The notes beneath the pieces were generated by a model. It was given only the letters and a program-made list of their open reading frames with translations, did no database searches and was not told the DNA's origin. Position numbers and translations under genes: made by a program. Shown piece by piece: positions 8,782 through 16,180 of a stretch of DNA of 39,368 bases (its first letter is position 1; each line of letters begins with the position of its first letter). The DNA lies in the NCBI GenBank assembly GCA_949291295.1, contig CASEVE010000029.1:1-39368 (forward strand), written 5' to 3'. The DNA comes from an uncultured Olsenella sp. (lineage in GTDB: Bacteria; Actinomycetota; Coriobacteriia; Coriobacteriales; Atopobiaceae).

Positions 8782-9077
8782 TGGCTCGGACGTACCAGGC
8801 GCTCGTCTGCTGCCGCGCCGGAATCGGCTCTTCGATGATGCTCGAGGCAAAGTGCAAGCAGGTGATCGAGGAGGAGGGGCTGCCCATCAAGACGCGCCAC
8901 GGCGGCATTGACCAGCTCAGCGGCTTTGACGGCGATCTTGTCATCACGATGACCGACCTCGTTGACGCGCTTGTTGCCGACGAGCGCGTTCCCAGCGCCG
9001 TGGGCATCTCCAACATCGTCGACAAGGACGAGATCAAGCAGAAGCTCCAGGCTTGGCTCGACGAGCACGCCGAGTAG
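8781..9077 (+). CDS. PTS sugar transporter subunit IIB (ascorbate/lactose-like small IIB)
   Basis: This is a 98-residue stand-alone IIB domain. The P-loop-like phosphocysteine motif CCRAGIGSSMM occupies residues 10-20. Cys11 fits the CxxGxGSS pattern of ascorbate/galactitol-type IIB proteins and is the likely phosphate acceptor from IIA. The fold ends in a C-terminal amphipathic helix (KDEIKQKLQAWLDEH). It overlaps the IIA stop by one base (TGATGG). It lacks an adjacent IIC, so it must use a permease encoded elsewhere or act in regulation. Confidence 0.85.
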   Translation: MARTYQALVCCRAGIGSSMMLEAKCKQVIEEEGLPIKTRHGGIDQLSGFDGDLVITMTDLVDALVADERVPSAVGISNIVDKDEIKQKLQAWLDEHAE

Positions 9078-9104
9078 CCTCCATCGTCCATACACGAACC
9101 GGCT

Positions 9105-9128
9105 CCCAGGACCTGGGTTATCCCCAGG
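9105..9128 (+). promoter_or_regulatory. Overlapping alternative hairpins after the PTS genes
   Basis: CCTGGG (9112-9117) can pair either with CCCAGG upstream (9105-9110, very tight) or with CCCAGG downstream (9123-9128, loop TTATC). The downstream hairpin is the better structure, and GCCGTGATTTTG follows. It is a weak terminator or attenuator candidate between the IIB and transketolase genes. The remaining spacer to 9276 has no clear promoter beyond a TATCTT at 9167-9172. Confidence 0.3.
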
Positions 9129-9276
9129 GCCGTGATTTTGCGCGCTTCCACCATGCCTTCAGATGGTATCTTCTTAGGTGGACGCGTCCGCAGCTGGCGT
9201 CCCCCGCGCCAGGCGATGCAGCTTGGCCGCGCTCATGAACGGCGACGCACCCAAGAGAAGGGCAAGGGAGCAAAAC

Positions 9277-10098
9277 ATGACAGACGACGAGCTTAGGCAA
9301 GTCGCTCACGAGGTCCGTAAGGGGGTTGTCGTGGGAACGCACGCGGCCAAGTCCGGCCACCCCGGCGGCTCGCTTTCCGCGACGGACATCCTCACCTATC
9401 TGTACTTTGAGGAGATGAACGTCAACCCCGAGGACCCCCAGATGCCGAGCCGAGACAGGTTCGTGCTCTCCAAGGGTCATGCGGCTCCCGCCCTCTACGC
9501 GGTGCTGGCCCTGCGCGGCTTCTTCCCGCTCGACGACCTTAAGACGCTGCGCCACATTGGCAGCCATCTCCAGGGCCACCCCAACATGAAGGGGACCCCG
9601 GGCGTGGACATGTCCACCGGCTCGCTCGGACAGGGCGTTTCCGCCGCTGTGGGCATGGCTCTGGCATCCAAGCACTGGAACGAGGGATGGCGCACCTACG
9701 CGCTTCTTGGCGACGGCGAGATCGAGGAGGGCCAGGTCTGGGAGGCGGCCATGTTTGCCGGCAACCACCAGCTGGACAACCTCGTCCTTATCGTTGACCA
9801 CAACGGCCTGCAGATTGATGGCACCATCGAGGAGGTCAACTCCGCGATGCCCATTGCCGACAAGTTCCGCGCGTTCAAGTTCCACGTGATCGAGCTTGCC
9901 GACGGCAACGACATGACTCAGGTGCGCGCCGCCTTTGACGCTGCCCGTAAGGTCACGGGCAAGCCGGTGTGCATCGTTGCCGAGACCGTCAAGGGCAAGG
10001 GCGTCTCGTTCATGGAGGACCAGGTTGACTGGCACGGCAAGGGACCCAACGACGACCAGTTTGAGCAGGCTATGGCCGAGCTCTCGAGGGAGGCATAA
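9277..10098 (+). CDS. Transketolase, N-terminal (thiamine diphosphate-binding) subunit
   Basis: This is a 273-residue N-terminal half of a two-subunit transketolase, which moves two-carbon ketol units in the pentose phosphate pathway. The substrate/ThDP-binding motifs SGHPGGSLS (about residue 26), SKGHAAPALY, TPGVDMSTGSLGQG and the ThDP motif GDGEIEEGQVWEA...VDHNG are all present. The frame is open from 9178, but ATG 9277 is the natural start: AAGGGAG lies 6 nt upstream and the family N-terminus aligns there. The C-terminal partner follows after 2 bp. The active enzyme is expected to be a heterotetramer of the two. Confidence 0.94.
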   Translation: MTDDELRQVAHEVRKGVVVGTHAAKSGHPGGSLSATDILTYLYFEEMNVNPEDPQMPSRDRFVLSKGHAAPALYAVLALRGFFPLDDLKTLRHIGSHLQGHPNMKGTPGVDMSTGSLGQGVSAAVGMALASKHWNEGWRTYALLGDGEIEEGQVWEAAMFAGNHQLDNLVLIVDHNGLQIDGTIEEVNSAMPIADKFRAFKFHVIELADGNDMTQVRAAFDAARKVTGKPVCIVAETVKGKGVSFMEDQVDWHGKGPNDDQFEQAMAELSREA

Positions 10099-10100
10099 GA

Positions 10101-11042
10101 ATGGCTGACGAGAAGAGAATCGCCACGCGCGTAAGCTACGGCGAGACGCTCGTCGAGCTGGGAGCCGAGCACGATGACTTTGTCGTCCTGGATGCGGACC
10201 TTGCCGCGTCGACCCAGACCGGCATGTTCCAGAAGGCCTATCCGGACCGCTTCTTTGACGTTGGCATTGCCGAGCAGAACCTCATGAGCCTTGCCGCGGG
10301 CATTGCCGCTACGGGCCGCGTGGCCTTTGCGAGCTCGTTTGCGATGTTTGCCGCTGGCCGTGCCTACGAGCAGATTCGCAACTCCATCGGGTATCCGCAC
10401 CTCAACGTGAAGGTTGCCGCCTCGCACGCCGGAATCTCCGTGGGCGAGGACGGTGCCACGCACCAGTGCAACGAGGACATCGCGCTCATGCGCTCCATCC
10501 CCGGGATGACGGTGGTCGTTCCGGCGGATGACGTTGAGGCCCGTGCCGCCGTTCGCGCCGCCTACGAGACGGATGGACCGTTCTACCTGCGTCTTGGCCG
10601 CCTTGCGGTGCCTGTGGTAAACGACCCAAAGACCTACAGGTTTGAGCTGGGCAAGGGCGTTGTCCTGCGCGAGGGCACCGACCTTACTATCGTGGCGTGC
10701 GGCCTCATGGTCGAGGCCGCCCTCAAGGCCGCCGACCTTCTCGCCGAGAAGGGCGTCTCGGCCGAGGTGATCAACATCCACACCATCAAGCCGATCGACG
10801 ACGAGCTCCTGCGCGCGAGCGCCGCCAAGACCGGGCGCGTGCTCACCTGCGAGGAGCACTCCATCATCGGAGGCCTGGGTGACGCCGTTCTCTCCGCGCT
10901 CTGCGAGACGCCCGTCCCCCTGCGCAAGCTGGGCGTTCGTGACGAGTTTGGCTACTCCGGGCCCGCGCTTGAGCTCCTGCACGAGTTTGGCCTTGACGCC
11001 GAGGGCATCGTCCGCGAGGCCGAGGACTTTCTCGCTCGCTAA
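10101..11042 (+). CDS. Transketolase, C-terminal (pyrimidine-binding) subunit
   Basis: This 313-residue partner supplies the pyrimidine-binding domain and the C-terminal domain of transketolase. The conserved glutamate that activates ThDP lies in FDVGIAEQNLMSLAAGIA. ASHAGISVGEDGATHQCNEDIALMR is the classical second-domain signature, and the C-terminal domain (GVVLREGTDLTIVACGLMVEAAL...) is complete. It sits 2 bp after the N-terminal subunit gene, so the two are clearly cotranscribed. Split transketolases are common in anaerobes and archaea. Next to a PTS IIAB pair it probably channels an imported pentose-like sugar phosphate. Confidence 0.94.
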   Translation: MADEKRIATRVSYGETLVELGAEHDDFVVLDADLAASTQTGMFQKAYPDRFFDVGIAEQNLMSLAAGIAATGRVAFASSFAMFAAGRAYEQIRNSIGYPHLNVKVAASHAGISVGEDGATHQCNEDIALMRSIPGMTVVVPADDVEARAAVRAAYETDGPFYLRLGRLAVPVVNDPKTYRFELGKGVVLREGTDLTIVACGLMVEAALKAADLLAEKGVSAEVINIHTIKPIDDELLRASAAKTGRVLTCEEHSIIGGLGDAVLSALCETPVPLRKLGVRDEFGYSGPALELLHEFGLDAEGIVREAEDFLAR

Positions 11043-11049
11043 ATGCGAC

Positions 11050-11077
11050 CGCTGTGGCGCTGGCCAGCGTCACAGCG
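11050..11077 (+). terminator. Hairpin after transketolase genes
   Basis: CGCTGTG-G-CGCT at 11050-11061 pairs with AGCG-T-CACAGCG at 11066-11077. This gives a 12-bp stem with one G-T pair and a GGCC loop, starting 7 bp after the stop codon. No T-run follows (TCTCCATGC), so it may stabilise the 3' end rather than terminate by itself. Confidence 0.5.
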
Positions 11078-11111
11078 TCTCCATGCATGTGGGTTTTGAC
11101 TGGAGCATACG

Positions 11112-11163
11112 TTGACGAGCTGGCCTTTTGCTAGACTATGTGGGTTCTTGTCCATACATAGTC
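11112..11163 (+). promoter_or_regulatory. Putative ftsEX promoter and inverted-repeat leader
   Basis: TTGACG at 11112-11117 is a good -35 box. The -10 region is TAGACTATG at 11132-11140, and neither possible hexamer has ideal spacing. Overlapping it is an 8-bp inverted repeat, GACTATGT (11134-11141) and ACATAGTC (11156-11163), with a 14-nt spacer. It ends just before the AAGGAG of ftsE. It may be an operator or an mRNA leader hairpin. Confidence 0.4.
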
Positions 11164-11179
11164 AAAAGAAGGAGCTTCT

Positions 11180-12190
11180 GTGGCCAGTCACTTTCGCAGC
11201 GCTGAGCGACAGGGGGCCGAGGAGGAGACGAAACTCACCGCCGTCTCCGACGAGGTTACTCCGCAGGACGAGGTAGTTGTGCCCGAGGCCGCGGCTGAGC
11301 CCGCGATCGCTGAGCCCATGCCCGAGGTTGCGGCCGAGCCTGCGCCTGAGGTTGCGGCTCCCGAGCCCGAGGCGGTCCACGTTGTTACCGCCTCCGAGCC
11401 TGCAGAGACCGACCAGCAGCCGGCGACCGAGAGCGTCTACTCGTCCCTTGCGGGAGACGACGCCCCCGCCGTCCAGCGGACCGGTACCCCCACCGTGTCG
11501 TTCAAAAACGTCACACTCATCTATCCGGCCCAGCCCAACAAGCCCGCCCTCGATGACGTGAGCCTCGACATCTATCCTGGCGAGTTCGTCTTTGTCGTCG
11601 GCCACTCGGGATCGGGCAAGTCGTCGCTTCTGCGCCTCATCACGCGCGAGCTTCGTGCCACGTCCGGCCAGGTGATAGTTGCGGGCCAGGACCTCACCAA
11701 GATGCGCAACAAGAAGGTCCCGTATCTCCGTCGCCAGATTGGTACCGTCTACCAGGACTTCAAGCTCCTGCCCGACAAGACGGTCTACGAGAACGTGGCC
11801 TTCGCCCTCGAGTGCATCGGCAAGCCCAAGTCCATCATCAAGGCGCAGGTCCCCGAGGTGCTTCGCCTCGTTGGCCTGGCCGATCGCATGAAGCACTTCC
11901 CCGACCAGCTCTCCGGCGGCGAGCAGCAGCGCGTCTCCGTTGCCCGAGCGATGGTCAACCGTCCGCCGCTGCTTGTCTGCGACGAGCCCACGGGCAACCT
12001 CGACCCGGCGATCTCTCTGGGCATCATGAAGCTGCTCGACATGATTAACCGTGCCGGCACCACCGTTGTCATGGCCACGCACGACCGCGAGATGGTCGAC
12101 TCCATGCGCAAGCGCGTTATCGCGCTCGAGGCCGGTCACGTGGTCCGCGACCAGGAGAGGGGAGGCTACGGCTACTATGGTGCCCTCTAA
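11180..12190 (+). CDS. ftsE: Cell division ATP-binding protein FtsE with long acidic N-terminal extension
   Basis: FtsE is the ATPase of the FtsEX complex, which switches on peptidoglycan hydrolases at the septum. The ABC domain (about residues 105-325) is intact: Walker [10 protein letters not shown] (Gly141-Ser149), Q-loop YQDF, signature [14 protein letters not shown], Walker [13 protein letters not shown] and switch histidine ATHD. The product has 336 residues, against about 225-230 for typical FtsE. The excess is an N-terminal tail of about 105 residues rich in Glu, Pro and Ala (repeated AEP/PEVAA units), predicted to be disordered. The start is GTG 11180 with GAAGGAG 5-6 nt upstream. 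No other start restores a normal length with a good ribosome site. ftsX overlaps the 3' end by 14 bp. Confidence 0.93.
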   Translation: MASHFRSAERQGAEEETKLTAVSDEVTPQDEVVVPEAAAEPAIAEPMPEVAAEPAPEVAAPEPEAVHVVTASEPAETDQQPATESVYSSLAGDDAPAVQRTGTPTVSFKNVTLIYPAQPNKPALDDVSLDIYPGEFVFVVGHSGSGKSSLLRLITRELRATSGQVIVAGQDLTKMRNKKVPYLRRQIGTVYQDFKLLPDKTVYENVAFALECIGKPKSIIKAQVPEVLRLVGLADRMKHFPDQLSGGEQQRVSVARAMVNRPPLLVCDEPTGNLDPAISLGIMKLLDMINRAGTTVVMATHDREMVDSMRKRVIALEAGHVVRDQERGGYGYYGAL

Positions 12191-13115
12191 CTTTGGATAC
12201 TCCCTGCGTGAGGCGGGTCATCACTTTCGCCGCAACTGGACGACGGTGCTCGGCGCCATCGTGACGATTTTCCTCTCGCTCTTCATCATTGGCCTCTTCA
12301 TCCTCGGCTCCGTGATGATCAACAGCATGCTCGGCGGCGTGGAGGACAGCCTCACCATCCAGGCGTTCCTGTCCGACAACGCCGATCAGTCCGCCATTGA
12401 CGCCTTCCAGGACGAGATTGAGGGTTGGGACAGCGTCGAGTCCGTGACCTACAAGTCCAAGGACGAGGCGCTCGAGGAGTACCGCACCTCGATGTCCAAC
12501 CGCAACGCAAGCGACGCCGTGGCTGCACTTGATGGCGAGAACCCCCTGCCCGCCTCTCTGGTCATTCGCCTCACCGATCCCCAGGAGGTCCAGGCCACCG
12601 CGCAGCGCATTGTGGACGACCCCGCCTTCGCCGAGATCCGTGACGGTGCGAGTGACCCATCCACCGATCCTTCCGAGGACGTCCTGTACGGCCAGGGAAC
12701 CGTCGAGCGTCTGCTTGAGTTCACGAACTACATCCGCATCGGCGCGGTCATTCTCGTTGCCCTGCTCACGTTTGTGGCCTTCGTGTTCATCAACAACACG
12801 ATTCGCCTGGCCATCACGGCGCGCCGCCGCGAGATCGCCATCATGCGACTCGTTGGCGCGTCCAACGGCTTCATTCGCGGGCCCTTTGTCATGGAGGGCA
12901 CGCTCGAGGCGCTCATCGCCGCGCTTCTCGCCATCGCCGCCCTTGCCGGTGGCCTGAACGTTGTGATGCCCGTTCTTGCCCGCAACCTCTCGTTCCTCTC
13001 GTTTGAGGTTCCGCCGACCATGCTGTACGCCACCTTTGGCGTGCTGCTGGTGATCGGCATCGTAATCGGCCTGTTTGGCTCCGCGATTGCCATGAGGCGC
13101 TATCTCAAGGTGTAG
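12177..13115 (+). CDS. ftsX: Cell division permease-like protein FtsX
   Basis: FtsX is the membrane half of FtsEX. The 312-residue product has four hydrophobic segments, at about residues 24-46, 184-207, 240-262 and 280-305. A large extracellular loop (about 50-180) lies between TM1 and TM2 and in other species contacts cell-wall hydrolases. The cytoplasmic motif RREIAIMRLVGASNGFIRGPF is characteristic. A longer frame opens at 12051, but ATG 12177 follows GAGAGGGGAGG and gives the family N-terminus ([17 protein letters not shown]). It overlaps ftsE by 14 bp, so the two are coupled. Confidence 0.94.
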   Translation: MVPSNFGYSLREAGHHFRRNWTTVLGAIVTIFLSLFIIGLFILGSVMINSMLGGVEDSLTIQAFLSDNADQSAIDAFQDEIEGWDSVESVTYKSKDEALEEYRTSMSNRNASDAVAALDGENPLPASLVIRLTDPQEVQATAQRIVDDPAFAEIRDGASDPSTDPSEDVLYGQGTVERLLEFTNYIRIGAVILVALLTFVAFVFINNTIRLAITARRREIAIMRLVGASNGFIRGPFVMEGTLEALIAALLAIAALAGGLNVVMPVLARNLSFLSFEVPPTMLYATFGVLLVIGIVIGLFGSAIAMRRYLKV

Positions 13116-13143
13116 CGCCTCTCGCTTGTGCGATTACGCTCTG

Positions 13144-13180
13144 GACCCCCGGAACCGCTTGGTTTCGGGGGTCTCTTTTT
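13144..13180 (+). terminator. Strong intrinsic terminator of ftsEX
   Basis: GACCCCCG plus GAACC (13144-13156) pairs with GGTTT plus CGGGGGTC (13161-13173) through a GCTT loop. The 13-bp stem is followed by TCTTTTT (13174-13180). It lies 28 bp after the ftsX stop. Confidence 0.92.
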
Positions 13181-13197
13181 GCGCCGCGGCGGTGTGC

Positions 13198-13391
13198 GCC
13201 GTGGAATGCTGCCCGGTGTACCGAGGGGCGGGCGGCCGCGCCGAGAAATGCCGGCCGCTGTACCGGCTTGGGTGTGCCGGTGCCGAGAAATGCCGGCCAG
13301 TGTACTGGTTGTTGCGCAGCCCTGCCGAGAAATGCCGGCTGCTGTACCGACGCGGGCGTACGTGCGCCGATAAAATGGGCCGGGTGAACCA
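13198..13391 (+). repeat. Five direct copies of a 26-bp element at exact 42-bp period (left half-array)
   Basis: Copies lie at 13198-13223, 13240-13265, 13282-13307, 13324-13349 and 13366-13391. Each start is exactly 42 bp after the previous one. The core begins GCCGAGAAATGCCGG and ends with TGTACCG. The three central copies are almost identical, and the outer two (13198 and 13366) are degenerate. The 16-bp spacers between cores are unrelated to each other. 42 bp equals four DNA helical turns. The whole set lies after the ftsX terminator and before rnr. Confidence 0.9.
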
Positions 13392-13428
13392 CGATGACGT
13401 GCGCCCACAGCCGTCGGCGTATCGAGTG
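13392..13428. other. Unique 37-bp centre of the inverted 42-bp array
   Basis: This segment separates the right-facing from the left-facing half-array. No repeat copy is visible here. The symmetry point of the whole 424-bp structure falls at about 13409-13410, inside this segment. Confidence 0.7.
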
Positions 13429-13621
13429 CGGTACAGGGCACGGCATTTCTCGGCAACCGAGAGCTCAAATTGGTACACCAGCCGGTGTTTCTCGGCAGAC
13501 GGCGCTATGCGTTGGGGCGTCGGCTCGCTTTCCTCGGCGGACGCTGCTGCGGCTGGCACACTGGACGGCTTTTCTCGGCGCGCATACACGCGGACCGGTA
13601 CACCACGCGGCATTTCTCGGC
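13429..13621 (-). repeat. Five inverted copies of the 26-bp element (right half-array)
   Basis: Inverted copies lie at 13429-13454, 13471-13496, 13513-13538, 13554-13579 and 13596-13621. The period is 42 bp except for one step of 41. On the plus strand each reads CGGTAC... to ...GCATTTCTCGGC. The copies at 13429 and 13596 match the core best, and 13513 is the most degenerate. Spacers are not complementary to those of the left half, so this is not a simple inverted duplication. The 41-bp step breaks any common reading frame, which argues for a DNA- or RNA-level element rather than a repeat protein. Confidence 0.9.
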
Positions 13622-13729
13622 GTAGCACGCGCCGCGCCGCATCCCGTGTGGCTGGCTCTCGGTTGTCGGGTGCCGCAATCGGGTAAGCTGGAGACGAGCA
13701 AGGCGCAGGCGAGAAGGACGGAGGGTCGC

Positions 13730-15733
13730 ATGGGACGCGGGAGGCCGCATCACGGAAACCGGCGCCGCGGCCGCTCCGGCGGGCCGCGAAAGCAGCACCA
13801 TACGCTCACGGGCACGCTGGTGGTATCCCGTCCGGGGGCTGCTCACGTGGAGACCCCCGAGGGCGACTTTGAGCTCGTGCGCCACGGCCAGCGCGAGGCG
13901 ATGAACGGCGACGAGGTCGAGGTTGCCATCATCGAGCAGCGCGGTCGCGCACCGCGGGCGGTCGTGCGCTCCGTCATCACCCGCGCGGTCGAGACGTTTT
14001 TGGGCACGTATGCGGTGCTCGGGCCCCTCGGCGCCGTTCGTCCGCTCGACGCGCGCATTGGCCACGACTTCTTTGTCGTTCCGGACGACCCGAGCCCGGA
14101 GCGCCTGGGCGTGGGCGAGGGCGACGTGGTGGTGGCACGCATCACCGAGTATCCCACGCGCAAGAGCTCGGCCGTCGTCACGCTGGAGCGTCGCGTGGGT
14201 GCCGCCGGCGAGGTTGACCTCAACGTAGAGTCAGTCATCGCGAGCTTTGGCCTCCCCGGGGACTTCTCGCCCAGCGTTTTTGAGCAGGCCGAGAAGATCG
14301 CTGCGGACGTCGAATCCGCGCTGGCGCAAGATCCCGCTCGCCGAGACCTGCGCGACGAGCTCTGCGTGACCATAGACCCCGCAGACGCGCGAGACTTTGA
14401 TGACGCCGTGGGCGCGCGACGGCTCCCTGAAGGCGGCTACGAGCTTGCCGTTCACATCGCTGATGTTACGCACTACGTTGCCCCTGACACGCCCATCGAC
14501 AACGAGGCCAAGCGCCGCACCTGCTCGGCCTACCTCGTGGATCGCGTGATTCCGATGCTTCCCGAGCGGCTCTCAAACGACGTCTGCTCGCTGCGTCCCG
14601 GCGAGGATCGCCTGACCATGAGCGTCATCGTGCGCCTGGACGCGCGCGGAAACGTGACGCGTGCGCGGATGTGTCCCTCGGCGATTTGCTCCGCGGCGCG
14701 CCTGAGCTACGACGAGGTCGACGCGTTTCTCGCCGGCGAAGCACTGCCCCCAAGCGAGAAGATCGGGGAGCTCCTGCGTACGCTCGACGAGATACGTGCC
14801 CTGCGTGAGCGCGTGCGCGCAGAGCGCGGCGCCATCGACTTTGAAACCGTTGAGGCGCGCGTGACGCTTGACGATTCCGGTCGACCCACGGGCGTTTCTG
14901 TGCGCCGCCGCACGCACGCGACCGGACTCATCGAGGAAGCGATGCTCGTCGCCAACGAGTGCGTGGCAAAGCGGCTGGCAGACGTTGAGGCGCCGGCCGC
15001 CTACCGTGTCCACGAGCCGCCCGCGCCGGATGATCTCAAGGCGTGCGTCCAACCGCTCCGCGAGCTGGGGCTGCTTGACGGCAAGGCGGTGTCCGGCCTG
15101 CTTGCGGGAAGCCCCTTTGCCATCAGGGACGTGCTCGACGCCGCGCGAGACACGCCCGCCGCCCCCATGGCCAACGCCCTTCTGCTGCGCGCCCAGCGCC
15201 GTGCCGTCTACCTGCCGGCAAACGAGGGCCACTACGCGCTCGGCGCGCCCGCCTACTGCCACTTCACCTCGCCGATCCGCCGCTATCCGGACGTGCTCGT
15301 GCACCGCGCCCTCAAGGCCCTTCTCGCTGGCCGCATCGAAGGCCGTGAGATGCGCGCCCAGGCTACGGCGCTGCCGCAGCTCTGTCGCACGTGCTCCGAG
15401 CGCGAGCGCGCCGCCGACGGGGCCGCCCGCGCCACGCAGAAGGTCAAGATAGCTGAGCTCTTCTCGGAGAAGGTTGGCGAGCGCTTCTCCGGCGTGGTGA
15501 GCGGCTGCGCGAGCTTTGGCATCTTTGTGACGCTCGACGACACCCATGCGGAGGGCCTGGTGCCCATCCGCGCGCTCGGCGACGAGTGGTTTGCCTACGA
15601 CGAGGCTCGGCTCACGCTCACGGGGGAGGAGTCGGGCGAGGTCTGGCGGCTTGGGCGGCGCGTGGTCGTTGAGGTTGTGGACACAAACGTGCCGCGTGGC
15701 CAGATCGACTTTGCGCTCGTGGACGAGGCGTAG
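13730..15733 (+). CDS. rnr: Ribonuclease R (RNase II/R family 3'-5' exoribonuclease)
   Basis: RNase R degrades structured RNA 3'-5' and works with SmpB/tmRNA in removing non-stop mRNAs. The product has 667 residues, shorter than the roughly 800 of Escherichia coli. Order: a basic Arg/Gly/His-rich tail (1-24), cold-shock-like domains (about 25-190), an RNB catalytic domain with the metal-binding aspartates in IDPADARDFDDAV (216-225), HFTSPIRRYPDVLVHRAL, and a C-terminal S1 domain (about 580-660). The N-terminal helix-turn-helix and the Lys-rich C-terminal tail of enterobacterial RNase R are absent. The frame is open from 13394 through the repeat array. ATG 13730, preceded by AAGGACGGAGGG, is the real start. 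Confidence 0.93.
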   Translation: MGRGRPHHGNRRRGRSGGPRKQHHTLTGTLVVSRPGAAHVETPEGDFELVRHGQREAMNGDEVEVAIIEQRGRAPRAVVRSVITRAVETFLGTYAVLGPLGAVRPLDARIGHDFFVVPDDPSPERLGVGEGDVVVARITEYPTRKSSAVVTLERRVGAAGEVDLNVESVIASFGLPGDFSPSVFEQAEKIAADVESALAQDPARRDLRDELCVTIDPADARDFDDAVGARRLPEGGYELAVHIADVTHYVAPDTPIDNEAKRRTCSAYLVDRVIPMLPERLSNDVCSLRPGEDRLTMSVIVRLDARGNVTRARMCPSAICSAARLSYDEVDAFLAGEALPPSEKIGELLRTLDEIRALRERVRAERGAIDFETVEARVTLDDSGRPTGVSVRRRTHATGLIEEAMLVANECVAKRLADVEAPAAYRVHEPPAPDDLKACVQPLRELGLLDGKAVSGLLAGSPFAIRDVLDAARDTPAAPMANALLLRAQRRAVYLPANEGHYALGAPAYCHFTSPIRRYPDVLVHRALKALLAGRIEGREMRAQATALPQLCRTCSERERAADGAARATQKVKIAELFSEKVGERFSGVVSGCASFGIFVTLDDTHAEGLVPIRALGDEWFAYDEARLTLTGEESGEVWRLGRRVVVEVVDTNVPRGQIDFALVDEA

Positions 15734-15789
15734 GGGTTCGACGGTCGCGGACGGTGTGGATGCGTTTTGGCCGGGCTCCGTTGCAGCTT

Positions 15790-15865
15790 CGTGCACCCCT
15801 CGCGGCTCGGTGTATCCCTCGCGGCTCGGTGTATCCCTCGCGGTGCCGTGTTCCCCTCCCGCCGC
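15790..15865. repeat. Four tandem 19-bp repeats downstream of rnr
   Basis: Four adjacent 19-bp units lie at 15790-15808, 15809-15827, 15828-15846 and 15847-15865. The middle two start GGTGTATCCCTCGCGG and differ from each other only at the last bases; the outer two are more diverged. No coding role is visible. Confidence 0.8.
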
Positions 15866-15868
15866 CCG

Positions 15869-15923
15869 GCGCTCAAATCTAGATTTGCGCAAACGCCGCG
15901 CTCAAATCGTCTGTTTGAGCGCG
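15869..15923. repeat. Two palindromes of the GCTCAAATC family
   Basis: The first (15869-15890) contains the perfect 14-bp palindrome CAAATCTAGATTTG at 15874-15887 within GCGCT...CGC flanks. The second (15897-15923) is a perfect 10-bp stem, CGCGCTCAAA/TTTGAGCGCG, with a 7-nt loop. Both share the half-site CGCTCAAAT. Two relatives lie at 16023-16076. Confidence 0.8.
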
Positions 15924-15966
15924 GAGGGCATCGCGGGGGCGGAGATTTGGTGGCATTGGTCAAGCC

Positions 15967-16005
15967 GTCCTTCTCGCCAACTGGTCTTTTGTCGGCGAGA
16001 AGGAC
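15967..16005. repeat. Perfect 12-bp inverted repeat with 15-nt loop
   Basis: GTCCTTCTCGCC (15967-15978) pairs perfectly with GGCGAGAAGGAC (15994-16005). The loop AACTGGTCTTTTGTC is T-rich. There is no T-tract after the stem. It is unrelated in sequence to the neighbouring GCTCAAATC palindromes. Confidence 0.75.
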
Positions 16006-16022
16006 CTCCCGTCGTTGCCCCT

Positions 16023-16076
16023 GCGCTCAATTAGCCCATTTGGGCGCGCCGATTGCTCAAATCTGGATTTGAGTGC
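16023..16076. repeat. Two further GCTCAAATC-family palindromes
   Basis: Copy three (16023-16047) has GCGCTCAA against TTGGGCGC, imperfect with one G-T pair. Copy four (16055-16076) is CTCAAATC-TG-GATTTGAG, an 8-bp near-continuous palindrome. Together with the pair at 15869-15923 they bracket the 12-bp hairpin at 15967-16005. A GATAAT (-10-like) at 16124-16129 may begin transcription of the TPR-smpB genes. Confidence 0.75.
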
Positions 16077-16180
16077 GCCCGCCCGCCTGCGAGGTACTGC
16101 TCGCCGCGCCGACACGCCTGCGCGATAATGGGAACACTAACTATCAAGCGACAAGGGCGGTCCTGCCGCCAGGAGGATTG

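Noticed and set aside
13198..13621. CRISPR array
   Set aside because: Repeats are 26 bp but spacers only 16 bp, half of the copies are inverted, several cores are degenerate, and no cas genes are nearby.
13126..13686. A Cys-rich 14-residue repeat protein encoded by the array (AEKCRPLYR units)
   Set aside because: The frame is open only because 42 is divisible by three. The inverted half and the 41-bp step break the pattern, and there is no ribosome site, since the strong ftsX terminator ends at 13180.
13394..13729. An N-terminal extension of RNase R of 112 residues
   Set aside because: It would be made entirely of the repeat array. ATG 13730 has a good ribosome site and the expected basic N-terminus.
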